In this document: piece after piece, positions 34,055 to 42,748 of the stretch | Numbering within the stretch: position 1 is the first letter of the stretch | Layout of the letters: every line of letters begins with the position of its first letter | Assembly (NCBI GenBank): GCA_949297765.1 | Contig: CASFTV010000002.1 | Span: 62,001-126,000 of the forward strand | Direction: 5' to 3' | From: an uncultured bacterium | GTDB taxonomy: Bacteria > Verrucomicrobiota > Lentisphaeria > Victivallales > UBA1829 | Length of the DNA: 64,000 nucleotides | Translations under genes and position numbers: made by a program | Notes under the pieces: model-generated | Database searches by the model: none | Told to the model about the DNA's origin: nothing | What the model saw: the letters and a program-made list of their open reading frames with translations, nothing else

Positions 34055-35980
34055 ATGCATGGCTTTTACCGGATTTCCGCCTGTGTTCCGCGTCTGAAAG
34101 TTGCGGACGTGCGTTTCAATGTCGAGCAGATCAAACAGCTTGCGGAGGAGGCCGCGTCATCCGCAAGTTCAGCGGTTCTTTTCCCCGAGCTGGCGGTCAC
34201 GGGGTACTCCTGCGCAGACCTCTTTCACAATTCCGCGCTGCTGGACGAGGCGGAACGGGGAATCGCAGAACTGGCCGCGTCGCTGCCGGAAAACACGATC
34301 CATGCTGTCGGCTGTCCCGTCCGTTTCCGCGGACGGCTCTTCAACGCCGCCGTGATTCTCCAGAACGGAGCCGTCCTCGGCGTGGTGCCGAAACTCAATC
34401 TGCCGAACTACCGGGAGTTCTATGAAAAACGCTACTTCTCCTCCGGAAAAGGCCTCCGCGGAGAGGTGTTCCGGTTCGCCGGATTCGATTCGGTGCCGTT
34501 CGGAGAGGATCTGATCTTCGATGTTTCTCCGGAATTCCGGATCGGCATCGAAATCTGCGAGGATATGTGGGTCGTCATTCCGCCGAGCTCCCGCCTTGCC
34601 CTGAACGGAGCCAATCTGATTCTGAACCTTTCCGCGAGCAACGAACTGGTCGGGAAGGCGGATTACCGCCGCGAACTTGTCCGGGGGCAGAGCGCCCGCT
34701 GTGTCGCCGCCTACGCCTATGTGTCGGCCGGCGTTCACGAGTCTACAACCGACACGGTCTGCGGAGGACATGCCGTGATCGCGGAAAACGGATCCGTCCT
34801 GCTCGATTCCGACCGCTTCTTCCGCGACGGCCGGTGCGTGTCCGCCGATGTCGATCTGCGCCGCATCTGCGCGGCGCGCCTTTCGGACAGCCCCTATGCG
34901 AACAGCGTTGAAATGGAGTCCCCGTCCGCCTGCCGGATGATTCCGGCTTCTCCGGTTCCCGAACCGGCGGATCTGCGCAGAACGGTCGAACCGCATCCGT
35001 TTGTCCCCGCCGATGAGGCGGACCGCGACCGCCGCTGCCGGGAGATCTTCTCCATCCAGTCCGCCGGCCTCGCGCGCAGAGTGGAACACACCGCCGCACG
35101 GAAACTGGTGATCGGAATTTCCGGAGGACTGGATTCCACGCTCGCTCTTCTCGTCTGCGTGGAGACCATGAAGCTCCTGAACCGTCCGCCGGAAGATGTG
35201 ATCGCGGTCACAATGCCCGGATTCGGAACCACCGGGCGAACCTACAACAATGCGGTCGGCCTCTGCCGTCTGCTCGGAACCGAACTGAGGGAAATCAGCA
35301 TCCGGGATGCCTGTCTGGAACATTTCCGGAACATCGGACACGATCCGGAAACCCATGACGTCGTCTACGAAAACTCCCAGGCGCGGGAACGGACCCAGAT
35401 CCTTCTCGACATCGCCAACAAGGAAGCCGCGATCGCCGTCGGGACGGGGGATCTTTCCGAATCGGCCATGGGCTGGTGCACCTACAACGGCGACCACATC
35501 TCCATGTACAGCGTGAACTGCTCGGTCCCGAAAACCCTGATCCGGTTTCTGATTACCTGGATCGGCGAACATTCCTCCGACGAAGTCCGCGCAATCCTTC
35601 AGGACATCATCGACACTCCCGTCAGCCCGGAACTCCTCCCCGCCGCAAAGGACGGATCCATCCGCCAGAAAACCGAGGACATCATCGGTCCCTACGAAGT
35701 CCACGATTTCTTCCTCTACCATTTCCTGAAATACGGGGCGGCTCCGGAAAAGATGCTTTTCCTTGCGGAACATGCGTTTGCGGGGACTCATTCTCCGGAC
35801 CGGCTCAGAATCTGGCTGAAGACCTTCCTGCGCCGCTTCTTCTCGCAGCAGTTCAAACGCAGCTGCATGCCGGACGGGCCGAAGGTCGGGACGATCAGCC
35901 TTTCTCCGCGCGGAGACTGGCGAATGCCGTCGGACGCCTCCTCCGCTCTCTGGTTCGAATCTCTGGAGGAAAACTCCTGA
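34055..35980 (+). CDS. nadE: Glutamine-dependent NAD+ synthase
   Basis: 641-aa two-domain enzyme that converts deamido-NAD+ to NAD+ using ammonia from glutamine. Residues 1-280 are the nitrilase-fold glutaminase with its triad: Glu in LFPELAVTGYS, Lys in VPKLNLPNYREFYEKRYF and Cys in IGIEICEDMW. Residues about 330-640 are the synthetase domain with the ATP pyrophosphatase loop ISGGLDSTLALLV and GTGDLSESAMGWCTYNGDHISMY. Length and motifs match the large bacterial form. The start at 34055 has GAGGGTG upstream. It is flanked by convergent and divergent genes, so it is probably transcribed alone. Confidence 0.95.
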   Translation: MHGFYRISACVPRLKVADVRFNVEQIKQLAEEAASSASSAVLFPELAVTGYSCADLFHNSALLDEAERGIAELAASLPENTIHAVGCPVRFRGRLFNAAVILQNGAVLGVVPKLNLPNYREFYEKRYFSSGKGLRGEVFRFAGFDSVPFGEDLIFDVSPEFRIGIEICEDMWVVIPPSSRLALNGANLILNLSASNELVGKADYRRELVRGQSARCVAAYAYVSAGVHESTTDTVCGGHAVIAENGSVLLDSDRFFRDGRCVSADVDLRRICAARLSDSPYANSVEMESPSACRMIPASPVPEPADLRRTVEPHPFVPADEADRDRRCREIFSIQSAGLARRVEHTAARKLVIGISGGLDSTLALLVCVETMKLLNRPPEDVIAVTMPGFGTTGRTYNNAVGLCRLLGTELREISIRDACLEHFRNIGHDPETHDVVYENSQARERTQILLDIANKEAAIAVGTGDLSESAMGWCTYNGDHISMYSVNCSVPKTLIRFLITWIGEHSSDEVRAILQDIIDTPVSPELLPAAKDGSIRQKTEDIIGPYEVHDFFLYHFLKYGAAPEKMLFLAEHAFAGTHSPDRLRIWLKTFLRRFFSQQFKRSCMPDGPKVGTISLSPRGDWRMPSDASSALWFESLEENS

Positions 35981-35990
35981 ATATCCCGTC

Positions 35991-36572
35991 TCACTGCACG
36001 GGAAGAGCCGGATCCGTATAGATCACCAGGCCTTTTGCAAAGGTGCATCCATCCGGAAGCTGGACCCGGTGGGGAATGTTGGCTTTCATGTACAGCGTGT
36101 CTCCGGCCTTCATCTCGTGAAGGCCGGAATTGTCGTAGAGATAGTAATTCAGCCGGCCCTCCAGCAGAAGGAAGAACTCCTCCGTGTCATGAAACATGAA
36201 GTCGCGCGGAGCGCCGGGAGTGTATTCAATGAGAAACGGATCCATCTTCCGCCCGATCTGCTGGTAGGCGAGCGCAAGATAGCGGATTCCGTGGTTTTCG
36301 CCGTTGTCGCGGTGGAGTTCCTCGCCCTCGTCGATGCGTCCGAAGGAGTACTGCGGACCGCTTTCGGCGGATTCGCTGAACAGTCTGCTGACCGGCAGGC
36401 CGAGCGCCTCCGCAATCCGGACGAGCGCCTTCAGCGAGGGCGTCTGCCGGAAATTCTCCACCTGTGAAATGAATCCTTTGCTGAAGGAGCTCTTTTTCGC
36501 AAGCTGTTCGACGGTCATGCCCTGTGCGATGCGCACCTTGCGGATCGTTTGAGAGAGTTCCAGCAGATTCAT
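35991..36572 (-). CDS. XRE-family regulator with C-terminal cupin domain
   Basis: 193-aa regulator. Residues about 5-62 are an XRE-type helix-turn-helix (QGMTVEQLAKKSSFSKGFISQVEN). Residues about 100-190 form a cupin_2 sensor (DTEEFFLLLEGRLNYYLYD; MKAGDTLYMKANIPHRVQL). Proteins of this architecture often control polyamine, amino-acid or osmolyte catabolism. It is the last gene of the glycerol-3-phosphate operon and overlaps the preceding phosphodiesterase by ATGA (36569-36572). It may regulate the operon promoter near 41277, where an imperfect palindrome spans the -10. Confidence 0.88.
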   Translation of the reverse strand: MNLLELSQTIRKVRIAQGMTVEQLAKKSSFSKGFISQVENFRQTPSLKALVRIAEALGLPVSRLFSESAESGPQYSFGRIDEGEELHRDNGENHGIRYLALAYQQIGRKMDPFLIEYTPGAPRDFMFHDTEEFFLLLEGRLNYYLYDNSGLHEMKAGDTLYMKANIPHRVQLPDGCTFAKGLVIYTDPALPVQ

Positions 36573-37330
36573 GTTGTCCTTTCCTGTTCTGTCCGTCTGC
36601 GCAGGCCGGCCGCGCGGTTGCTCGTGATGAAATCGACTCCCGCGGAGAGATAGAAGCGGGCGGTCTCCTCCTCGTCAACGGTCCAGACGTTGAAATCGTA
36701 TCCCGCGTCCTTCACCGTTTTGACGAGTTCCGCCGTATTATACTCCGGTTTCGCTTCCGCGTCAATGCCGTCCGCCCGGATTTTCTTCAATGTTGCGAGA
36801 ATTTTCTCCGGAGAGGGGGAAATCCCGCCGTCCTCCTCTTCCCGGAAGCCGGTCAGCCACTGGACCCTGAGTTCCGGCCGCATCTCCTTGCAGAGACGGA
36901 CAATCTCCGCGTGAAATGAGATCATGACAATCTGTTCAGGAGCAGCGCCGGACCGGTCGATCTCTTCCAGAAAAGCCGGCAGCACGCGCGGATCGTTCTC
37001 TTTGATCTCCGTGAAGCAGAGCCGTCCCGGCCGGAGAACGGAGAGCAGTTCGGAATATTTCGGAATCCGGACTCCGAAATATTCCGCTCTTCCGCAGGAG
37101 GCGTCGAGCTGTTCCAGTTCGGCGAAGGGAGTCCGTTCGATGATCTTCGATTCGCCGCCGCAGGTGCGTTTCGTGTCAGAGTCGTGGCAGCAGACCAGAA
37201 TTCCGTCCGCAGTCAGATGAATATCGGTTTCCACTCCGTCCGTTCCGCGTTCCATCGCCAGGCGGAAGGCCGGAAGAGTGTTCTCCGGCGCATCTTTCGA
37301 TTCGCCCCGATGAGAGATCCAGAGAGCCAT
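36569..37330 (-). CDS. Glycerophosphodiester phosphodiesterase (GDPD family)
   Basis: 253-aa UgpQ-type enzyme that hydrolyses glycerophosphodiesters to glycerol-3-phosphate plus an alcohol. Catalytic residues are visible in ISHRGESKDAPENTLPAF (first His and Glu), GVETDIHLTADGILVCCHD (metal-binding Glu/Asp and second His) and CFTEIKEN; a Trp in FNVWTVDEEE near the end is typical. There is no signal peptide, so action is cytoplasmic. It follows DUF1667 by 41 bp and has AAGGAG before its start. In context it would feed glycerol-3-phosphate to the two FAD proteins upstream in the operon. Confidence 0.9.
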   Translation of the reverse strand: MALWISHRGESKDAPENTLPAFRLAMERGTDGVETDIHLTADGILVCCHDSDTKRTCGGESKIIERTPFAELEQLDASCGRAEYFGVRIPKYSELLSVLRPGRLCFTEIKENDPRVLPAFLEEIDRSGAAPEQIVMISFHAEIVRLCKEMRPELRVQWLTGFREEEDGGISPSPEKILATLKKIRADGIDAEAKPEYNTAELVKTVKDAGYDFNVWTVDEEETARFYLSAGVDFITSNRAAGLRRRTEQERTT

Positions 37331-37371
37331 TTGTACACTCCTTGTTTGTTTTGCGTTTGCTTTTTTATCTG

Positions 37372-37734
37372 TTACGGACAGCTTGCCGTTACAATAACAC
37401 GGATTCCGGTATTGTCAATATTTTCAAGCAGCGTATCGCCGCAGTGAACGGGCGTGCGGACGGTCATGGTGCTGAGACGGTTCAGAAGAGCGGGAATCCC
37501 GGCGCGCGGGAACGGAGCATCGGTTCGGACCGGAAGATACGGCAGATCCGGAGAGTCGGTCCGGACGACCGCCGTGACCGTCCTGCGCGGATCGGTCATC
37601 TCCTGTTCCGCATGGGCGGCTCCGCGCGGACAGCGGTTGCCCGCGACCCGCCATTTTTTCCCCGTTCCTTCGACGCGTTCCACTGTCATGCGGCATCCCC
37701 GCGGACAGACAATGCAGAGAATTTCCCGTTTCAT
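37372..37734 (-). CDS. DUF1667 protein, partner of GlpA/GlpB-like oxidoreductases
   Basis: 120-aa Cys-rich protein. The N-terminal CIVCPRGCRMTV and GNRCPRG motifs supply four cysteines able to bind a metal or Fe-S cluster. The remainder has the DUF1667 pattern TVTAVVRT...LPVRTDAPFPRAGIP. In many anaerobes DUF1667 is encoded directly after a GlpA-like and a NAD(P)/FAD-dependent oxidoreductase and is taken as a third subunit of an anaerobic glycerol-3-phosphate dehydrogenase. Here the coupling is the same: its start overlaps the GlpB-like stop by ATGA. Exact function remains unproven. Confidence 0.87.
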   Translation of the reverse strand: MKREILCIVCPRGCRMTVERVEGTGKKWRVAGNRCPRGAAHAEQEMTDPRRTVTAVVRTDSPDLPYLPVRTDAPFPRAGIPALLNRLSTMTVRTPVHCGDTLLENIDNTGIRVIVTASCP

Positions 37735-38990
37735 TCCGTTTCTCCTTCCTGAAGATGAAAAACCACTTCCCCCTCTCCGCTGAGCTGTTCCGCTTCCACT
37801 TCCGCCGTGATCATCTCCGCGGGCCGGACGAAGGGCATCCGTTTCCGCCAGACGGTGGTTCCGTTGATCTCCGCCCGCAGCCAGCCGTTCTCCGCAACGA
37901 TCAGCGGACGGAAGGAAAAAAGCGTTTTCCGGCCGGGGAAATACCAGCTCGGCACCACATACTTGAGATTCGCGCCCGCTCTCGCCCGGATGCGTGTCCC
38001 GGGTTCCGTTCCCGCCAGACGAGCCGGAATGTTCCGTGCCGCCCGCGCCGCCTCTTCCGAGACAAAGTCCACAAGATCGTGAACATGCAGCACATTCCCC
38101 GCGGAAAAAATTCCCGGAACGGTTGTTTCATAGTTTGCATCGACCATCGCTCCGCCGGTCGCCGGATTCAGCACCACGCCCGCGGAAGAGGCCAGCTCGT
38201 TCTCCGGAATCAGACCCACGGAAAACAGCACGGTGTCGCATTCGATATGGAACCGTTTTTCCGGATTCGGCACTCCGTTTTCAAGCGGAGCTGCATCCAC
38301 TCCTTCGACCCGGTCTTTTCCGCAGATCCGGACGACCGCGTGTTCCAGATACAGCGGAATCGCGAAGTCGTCCAGGCACTGCGCCACATTGCGCGGAAGT
38401 CCCGACGGATGCGGCAGAAGCTCGATCACCGCTTTGACTTCGATCCCGCTCCAGCGCAGACGGCGCGCCATAATCAGTCCGATATCCCCCGATCCGACAA
38501 TGACGGCGGAACGTCCGGGAAGCATCCCCTCCCGGTTCAGCAGTTTCTGTGCAGCTCCCGCCGTGAAGACTCCCGCCGGCCGCGTTCCCGGGATCGCGAG
38601 ACTGGCGCGGGTCCGTTCCCGGCAGCCGGTCGCCAGAAAGATCGCGCGCGCATGGATCTTCCGAACCCCGTCCGCTCCGGAAAGAAGAAGCAGTTCAAAC
38701 GTTCCGTCTTCCCGGATCCGCAGAGAGGTCGCGGAACAGCCGAGCGCGAACACCGCTCCGGACTCCTCCGCTTTCCGTGCGGCCCGTTCCGCATATTCCG
38801 GCCCGGTCAGTTCCTCGTTGAAACAGCGCAGCCCGAATCCATTGTGGATGCACTGGAGCAGAATGCCGCCGGGACGCTTTTCCCGGTCGATGACAAGAGT
38901 CGACAGTCCGGCCGAGGAGGTTTCCGCTGCCGCCGCAAGACCCGCCGCTCCCGCCCCGAGAACGGCGACCGCATACTCTTCCGTTTTCAT
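37731..38990 (-). CDS. NAD(P)/FAD-dependent oxidoreductase (GlpB-like partner)
   Basis: 419-aa pyridine nucleotide-disulphide-type flavoprotein. It begins with an FAD-binding motif (VAVLGAGAAGLAAAAE) and has a second Rossmann site for NAD(P)H (VIVGSGDIGLIMARRL) and a C-terminal FAD contact (VPGIFSAGNVLHVHDLVDF). In three-subunit glycerol-3-phosphate dehydrogenases of anaerobes this subunit probably passes electrons to NAD(P) or the chain. The start at 38990 follows AGGTGA; the frame continues upstream inside the GlpA-like gene without homology. It overlaps neighbours on both sides by ATGA. Confidence 0.88.
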   Translation of the reverse strand: MKTEEYAVAVLGAGAAGLAAAAETSSAGLSTLVIDREKRPGGILLQCIHNGFGLRCFNEELTGPEYAERAARKAEESGAVFALGCSATSLRIREDGTFELLLLSGADGVRKIHARAIFLATGCRERTRASLAIPGTRPAGVFTAGAAQKLLNREGMLPGRSAVIVGSGDIGLIMARRLRWSGIEVKAVIELLPHPSGLPRNVAQCLDDFAIPLYLEHAVVRICGKDRVEGVDAAPLENGVPNPEKRFHIECDTVLFSVGLIPENELASSAGVVLNPATGGAMVDANYETTVPGIFSAGNVLHVHDLVDFVSEEAARAARNIPARLAGTEPGTRIRARAGANLKYVVPSWYFPGRKTLFSFRPLIVAENGWLRAEINGTTVWRKRMPFVRPAEMITAEVEAEQLSGEGEVVFHLQEGETE

Positions 38991-40435
38991 GCTTTCACCT
39001 CCAGATCTCCGAGTTTCCCGACAAGAATCCGGCTTTCTCCGCCCCGTTTGGTCAGCTGCTCCATGGGAATTCCGCTCTCCCTGCTGATGATTTTCAGAAT
39101 TTCCGCCGTGCAGAATCCGCCCTGACAGCGTCCCATTCCGGCGCGGGTAAAGAATTTCACGCCGTCCACGGTTGTATGACCCCGGCGGACCGCTTCGATG
39201 ATTTCCGCTTCCGAGATCGTTTCGCACCGGCAGACGATCCGGGTCCATGCCGGATTTTCCGCATGCAGTTTTTCCAGCTCCTCCGGCGGCAGCGAACGTA
39301 CTTCGCGATGCGGCGAAAGATCGTATTGAATCGTCCGCTTCTCCGTCAGCCGGAGCCCTTCGTTTTTCAGCAGGTCCTTGACATATTCCCCGATCGCGGG
39401 CGAGGCGGTCAGCCCCGGCGACTGGATCCCCGCAACATGGATGAATGCGGGAACCCGCTTCGAGGGCGCAATATAGAAATCTTCGCTGTCGAGAACCGGA
39501 CGAAGCCCCGCGAACGACGCAATGACATCGCCCGGACGGATGCCGTCGATCATGCCGCGGGCAAGATCCAGAATTTTCCGGAAGCGTTCAGTTGTCGTTG
39601 CGGTGTCGTCCTTGTCGTCGACCGGATCCGCCGTCGGACCGATCATGGTGGTCCCCTCCGCAGTAGGAATCACCAGAACCCCCTTGCTGTGTTTCGACGG
39701 AACCGGAAAGATCACATGTTCCGGACGGGCCGCGCTGCAGCGGTCCAGCAGATACTCTTCTCCTTTGCGCGGATGGATTGTGTAGGTTTCCGCACCGCAG
39801 AAGCGGGAGACCTCGTCGGCATGGAGCCCGGCCGCATTCACGAGATACCGCGCCTCAACCTGGTCGCCATCCTCTGAAAACAGAATCCAGCGCCCGTTCC
39901 GGTATTCCCCCCGGACTGCCTTCCAGGAGCACCGCAGACGCACCCCGTTCCTGCGCGCGGACTCCACCAGCGAAAACACATACCGGTACGGTTCAATCGT
40001 TCCTCCGCCGGGCGCGTGAAACCCGCCGACCACATCGCTCCGGAGTTTCGGTTCCAGACGGAGCATCCGGTCCCGTCCGCACATCTCCAGCGTCCGGACT
40101 CCGTTGGCGATTCCCTGCGCATACAGCTTCCGCACAGCCGCCATTTCCTCCTCGCTGAACGCCGCGACAAGAATCCCGCAGCGCCGGAACGGGAATCCAA
40201 GTTCATGCTGGAGTTTCTCGAACATCAGATTGCCCCGGATCTCCAGTTTCGCCTTCAGCGTGCTCACCGGATGATGAAACCCACCGTGGATAATGCCCGA
40301 ATTCGCCTTCGAGACACCGAATCCGACATCCGCTTCCCGTTCGATCAGGAGCGTGTCCAGTTCATAGCGGGAGAGCTGCCATGCAACAGCGCTTCCCGAT
40401 ACTCCTGCTCCGATGACCGCCACATCATAGATCAT
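38987..40435 (-). CDS. GlpA-like FAD-dependent glycerol-3-phosphate dehydrogenase with C-terminal [2Fe-2S] domain
   Basis: 482-aa flavoprotein. The N-terminal DAO/GlpA domain has VAVIGAGVSGSAVAWQLSRY and the KANSGIIHGGFHHP active-site region. The C-terminal 90 residues form a BFD-like iron-sulphur domain with four cysteines in the spacing CxC...CxxxxC (IVCRCETISEAE; GMGRCQGGFC). This layout matches anaerobic glycerol-3-phosphate dehydrogenase GlpA and its Firmicutes relatives, which make dihydroxyacetone phosphate. The start at 40435 (MIYDVAVIGAG) overlaps the HAD gene stop by ATGA; longer upstream frame sequence has no homology. Confidence 0.9.
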   Translation of the reverse strand: MIYDVAVIGAGVSGSAVAWQLSRYELDTLLIEREADVGFGVSKANSGIIHGGFHHPVSTLKAKLEIRGNLMFEKLQHELGFPFRRCGILVAAFSEEEMAAVRKLYAQGIANGVRTLEMCGRDRMLRLEPKLRSDVVGGFHAPGGGTIEPYRYVFSLVESARRNGVRLRCSWKAVRGEYRNGRWILFSEDGDQVEARYLVNAAGLHADEVSRFCGAETYTIHPRKGEEYLLDRCSAARPEHVIFPVPSKHSKGVLVIPTAEGTTMIGPTADPVDDKDDTATTTERFRKILDLARGMIDGIRPGDVIASFAGLRPVLDSEDFYIAPSKRVPAFIHVAGIQSPGLTASPAIGEYVKDLLKNEGLRLTEKRTIQYDLSPHREVRSLPPEELEKLHAENPAWTRIVCRCETISEAEIIEAVRRGHTTVDGVKFFTRAGMGRCQGGFCTAEILKIISRESGIPMEQLTKRGGESRILVGKLGDLEVKA

Positions 40436-41238
40436 TCCATTTCCTCCATCGTTTGAATCCATATTTTCCGCAGTTCGCCAAGATCCGCAACCGTGAGATC
40501 CGGATGGATCCCCTCCACCCGCACCGGATCCGTTTCCGGACCGGCTATGTGACAGGTCATCGCCCCTGCATTCACTCCGAGCGCGATGTCGGTGGAAATC
40601 CGGTCGCCGACCATCAGACATTCCCCGACGGAAACCCCGCGGCGGGCCGCCGCCTCCCGCAGCATGCCCGCATCCGGCTTCCCGAGAATCTGAAGCGTTC
40701 TTCCCGTCGCATATTCCAGGCAGGCCGTAACGGCTCCGCAGTCCACAAGACAGGTCGGGCGGTCGGTCGGACAGCAGGCGTCCGGATGGGTCGCGAATCC
40801 CGGCACTCCCTGCCGCAGGAACCATGCCGCCCGGCAGAGTTTCCCGTAGGTCAGGCGGCGGTCAAATCCAATCATCACCGCCTGCGGCGTCTTCCGGTCG
40901 ATCTCGAACCCCGCCGTCTCAAACGCCTCCACGAGACACGGCATCCCGACCGGGAAAATCCGCCGGATTCCGGGATGCTCCCGTTTTAAAAAGTCAATCG
41001 CATAATCGGTGGAAATATAAAACTCCTCCGGACGGCTCCGGATCCCGAACGATTCCAGACGGGCCGCATACTCCCCCGCTCCGTACGAAGAGTTGTTCGA
41101 CAGAAAGGTCCAGCCGATCCCCCGGCTTTTCAGAAACTCCAGAAACGGAATCGTCGTCGGGAATAATTTCTTCCCGCAGTAGATCGTCCCGTCCATGTCA
41201 AGAAACACCTGACGGATCCTGGAAAGAGTGTGTTTCAT
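40432..41238 (-). CDS. HAD-superfamily IIA phosphatase (NagD/PGP-like)
   Basis: 268-aa haloacid dehalogenase-like hydrolase. Motif I FLDMDGTIYCG holds the nucleophile and acid Asp, motif II is TFLSNNSS, the C2 cap occupies about 85-185, motif III is the Lys in LGKPD, and motif IV is MVGDRISTDIALG. Relatives dephosphorylate NMP, phosphoglycolate or glycerol phosphate. As first gene of the glycerol-3-phosphate operon, glycerol-1- or -3-phosphatase activity is an attractive guess, since the operon has no glycerol kinase. An AAGGA precedes the start. Confidence 0.87.
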   Translation of the reverse strand: MKHTLSRIRQVFLDMDGTIYCGKKLFPTTIPFLEFLKSRGIGWTFLSNNSSYGAGEYAARLESFGIRSRPEEFYISTDYAIDFLKREHPGIRRIFPVGMPCLVEAFETAGFEIDRKTPQAVMIGFDRRLTYGKLCRAAWFLRQGVPGFATHPDACCPTDRPTCLVDCGAVTACLEYATGRTLQILGKPDAGMLREAAARRGVSVGECLMVGDRISTDIALGVNAGAMTCHIAGPETDPVRVEGIHPDLTVADLGELRKIWIQTMEEME

Positions 41239-41261
41239 CCGATGTCCTTTGCCGGTTGTTT

Positions 41262-41290
41262 ACTTATTTGTTTATTAAAATAAAACAAGT
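41262..41290. promoter_or_regulatory. Imperfect palindrome over the operon -10 box
   Basis: The 29-bp stretch from ACTTATTTG to AACAAGT has 14-bp arms around a central T, matching at 10 of 14 positions, and covers the -10 of the minus-strand operon promoter. It is a plausible operator for the cupin-XRE regulator encoded at the operon end. Confidence 0.3.
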
Positions 41291-41304
41291 ATGTATAAAA
41301 TCAA
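41277..41304 (-). promoter_or_regulatory. Predicted promoter of the glycerol-3-phosphate operon
   Basis: On the minus strand, TTGATT (41304-41299), 16-bp spacer, TATTTT (41282-41277). A start near 41270 gives a leader of about 30 bases before the HAD gene. Confidence 0.5.
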
Positions 41305-41373
41305 GTCCGCGGCGGGAAAAAAAAGGAAAAAAACTTTCGGGACGCAAAAGCAGCTTCTTTTCCTGATCCGCGC

Positions 41374-41402
41374 TTGAAAAAAGAGGGAATCCGGAGTATT
41401 TT
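41374..41402 (+). promoter_or_regulatory. Predicted promoter of dapL
   Basis: TTGAAA (41374-41379), 17-bp spacer, TATTTT (41397-41402), about 46 bases before the ATG at 41448. Confidence 0.55.
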
Positions 41403-41447
41403 ACAGATCAATTATAGAACCCTTCCAAAACGACAAGGAATCATCAA

Positions 41448-42686
41448 ATGACGGAAAGTTTTCTTCAGAAAGCCTTTGCACAGCGCATCGGCGGCGAAAC
41501 CTTCGGCAAGGATACCAAAATCTATAAATTTGAAAAGATCAAACGCGCGAAACGCGAGGCGATGGCAAAGAATCCGGGCGTGAAACTGATCGACATGGGC
41601 GTCGGAGAACCCGATGACATGGCGTTTCCCGCCGTCGTCAAGGCACTGCAGGAAGAGTGCGCGAAATGGGAAAACCGCATCTACGCCGACAACGGAGTCG
41701 CGGAATTCCGTGAGGCGGCGGCACGCTATATGAAGTCCCTCTACGGAGTCGAACTGGATCCCGTGACCGAGATCTGCCATGCGATCGGCAGCAAGTCCGC
41801 GCTGACCCTGCTTCCGGCCTGCTTCATCAATCCGGGAGATGTGACGGTCATCACGATTCCGGGCTATCCCGTTCTCGGAACCTGGACCGAATATCTCGGC
41901 GGAGAGGTCGTGAAACTTCCGCTGCTGGAGGAAAACGGATATCTGCCGGATCTCGAATCCCTCACCGCGGATCAGCGCAGACGCGCAAAACTGCTCTACC
42001 TCAACTATCCGAACAATCCCACCGGCGCTTCCGCCACCGTTGAATTTTTCACGAAGGCGGTGGAGTTCGCGAAAAAGAATGAACTGCTCATCGTCAGCGA
42101 TGCGGCATACGCTCCGCTGAACTTTGTCGGCAAACCGCTGAGCATCCTTTCCATTCCGGGCGCGAAAGAGGTCGCCGTGGAGCTGCACAGCATGTCGAAG
42201 GGATTCAATATGACCGGATGGCGTCTCAGCTGGGTCTGCGGGAATCCGCTGGCGGTCAAGGCGTTCGCCACCGTCAAGGACAACGCCGACAGCGGTCAGT
42301 TCATCGCCATTCAGAAAGCCGCCATCGCCGCTCTCGACGATCAGGAATCCATCACCCCGATGATCAGCGCCAAATATGAGCGCCGTCTCAAGAGCATGGT
42401 GGAAACCCTCCGGAAACTCGGATTCAATGCGAAGGTTCCGGCCGGTTCCTTCTATCTCTATGTGAAGGCCCCGAAGAGCGCGTCCGACGGAACCGTTTTC
42501 GCCTCCGGAGAGGATTTCAGCCAGTGGCTGATTAAAAATAAACTCATCAGCGCGGTTCCCTGGGACGATGTGGGGCCGTACATCCGCTTCGGCGCGACCT
42601 TTGTCGCCCGCGGCGGCCAGAAGGAGGAGGAAGAGGTCCTTGCGGAATTCGCAAGACGTCTCTCCGACGCGAAATTCACGTTCTGA
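41448..42686 (+). CDS. dapL: LL-diaminopimelate aminotransferase
   Basis: 412-aa PLP-dependent fold-type I aminotransferase that converts tetrahydrodipicolinate directly to LL-diaminopimelate, for lysine and peptidoglycan. Visible motifs: LIDMGVGEPDDMAFPAVV at the N-terminus, GSKSALTLLP, YLNYPNNPTGA, SDAAYAPLNF and the PLP Lys in LHSMSKGFNMTGWRLSW. The DapL route is characteristic of Chlamydiae, Lentisphaerae and other PVC members, some anaerobes and plants. It lies 62 bp upstream of the kinase-like gene; the two may or may not be cotranscribed. Confidence 0.9.
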   Translation: MTESFLQKAFAQRIGGETFGKDTKIYKFEKIKRAKREAMAKNPGVKLIDMGVGEPDDMAFPAVVKALQEECAKWENRIYADNGVAEFREAAARYMKSLYGVELDPVTEICHAIGSKSALTLLPACFINPGDVTVITIPGYPVLGTWTEYLGGEVVKLPLLEENGYLPDLESLTADQRRRAKLLYLNYPNNPTGASATVEFFTKAVEFAKKNELLIVSDAAYAPLNFVGKPLSILSIPGAKEVAVELHSMSKGFNMTGWRLSWVCGNPLAVKAFATVKDNADSGQFIAIQKAAIAALDDQESITPMISAKYERRLKSMVETLRKLGFNAKVPAGSFYLYVKAPKSASDGTVFASGEDFSQWLIKNKLISAVPWDDVGPYIRFGATFVARGGQKEEEEVLAEFARRLSDAKFTF

Positions 42687-42748
42687 GTCCACGGTAGGAA
42701 TCGCCGGACGGCTCCCCGCCTCCGGTCTTCCCCCTGAAACGAGGCCGT

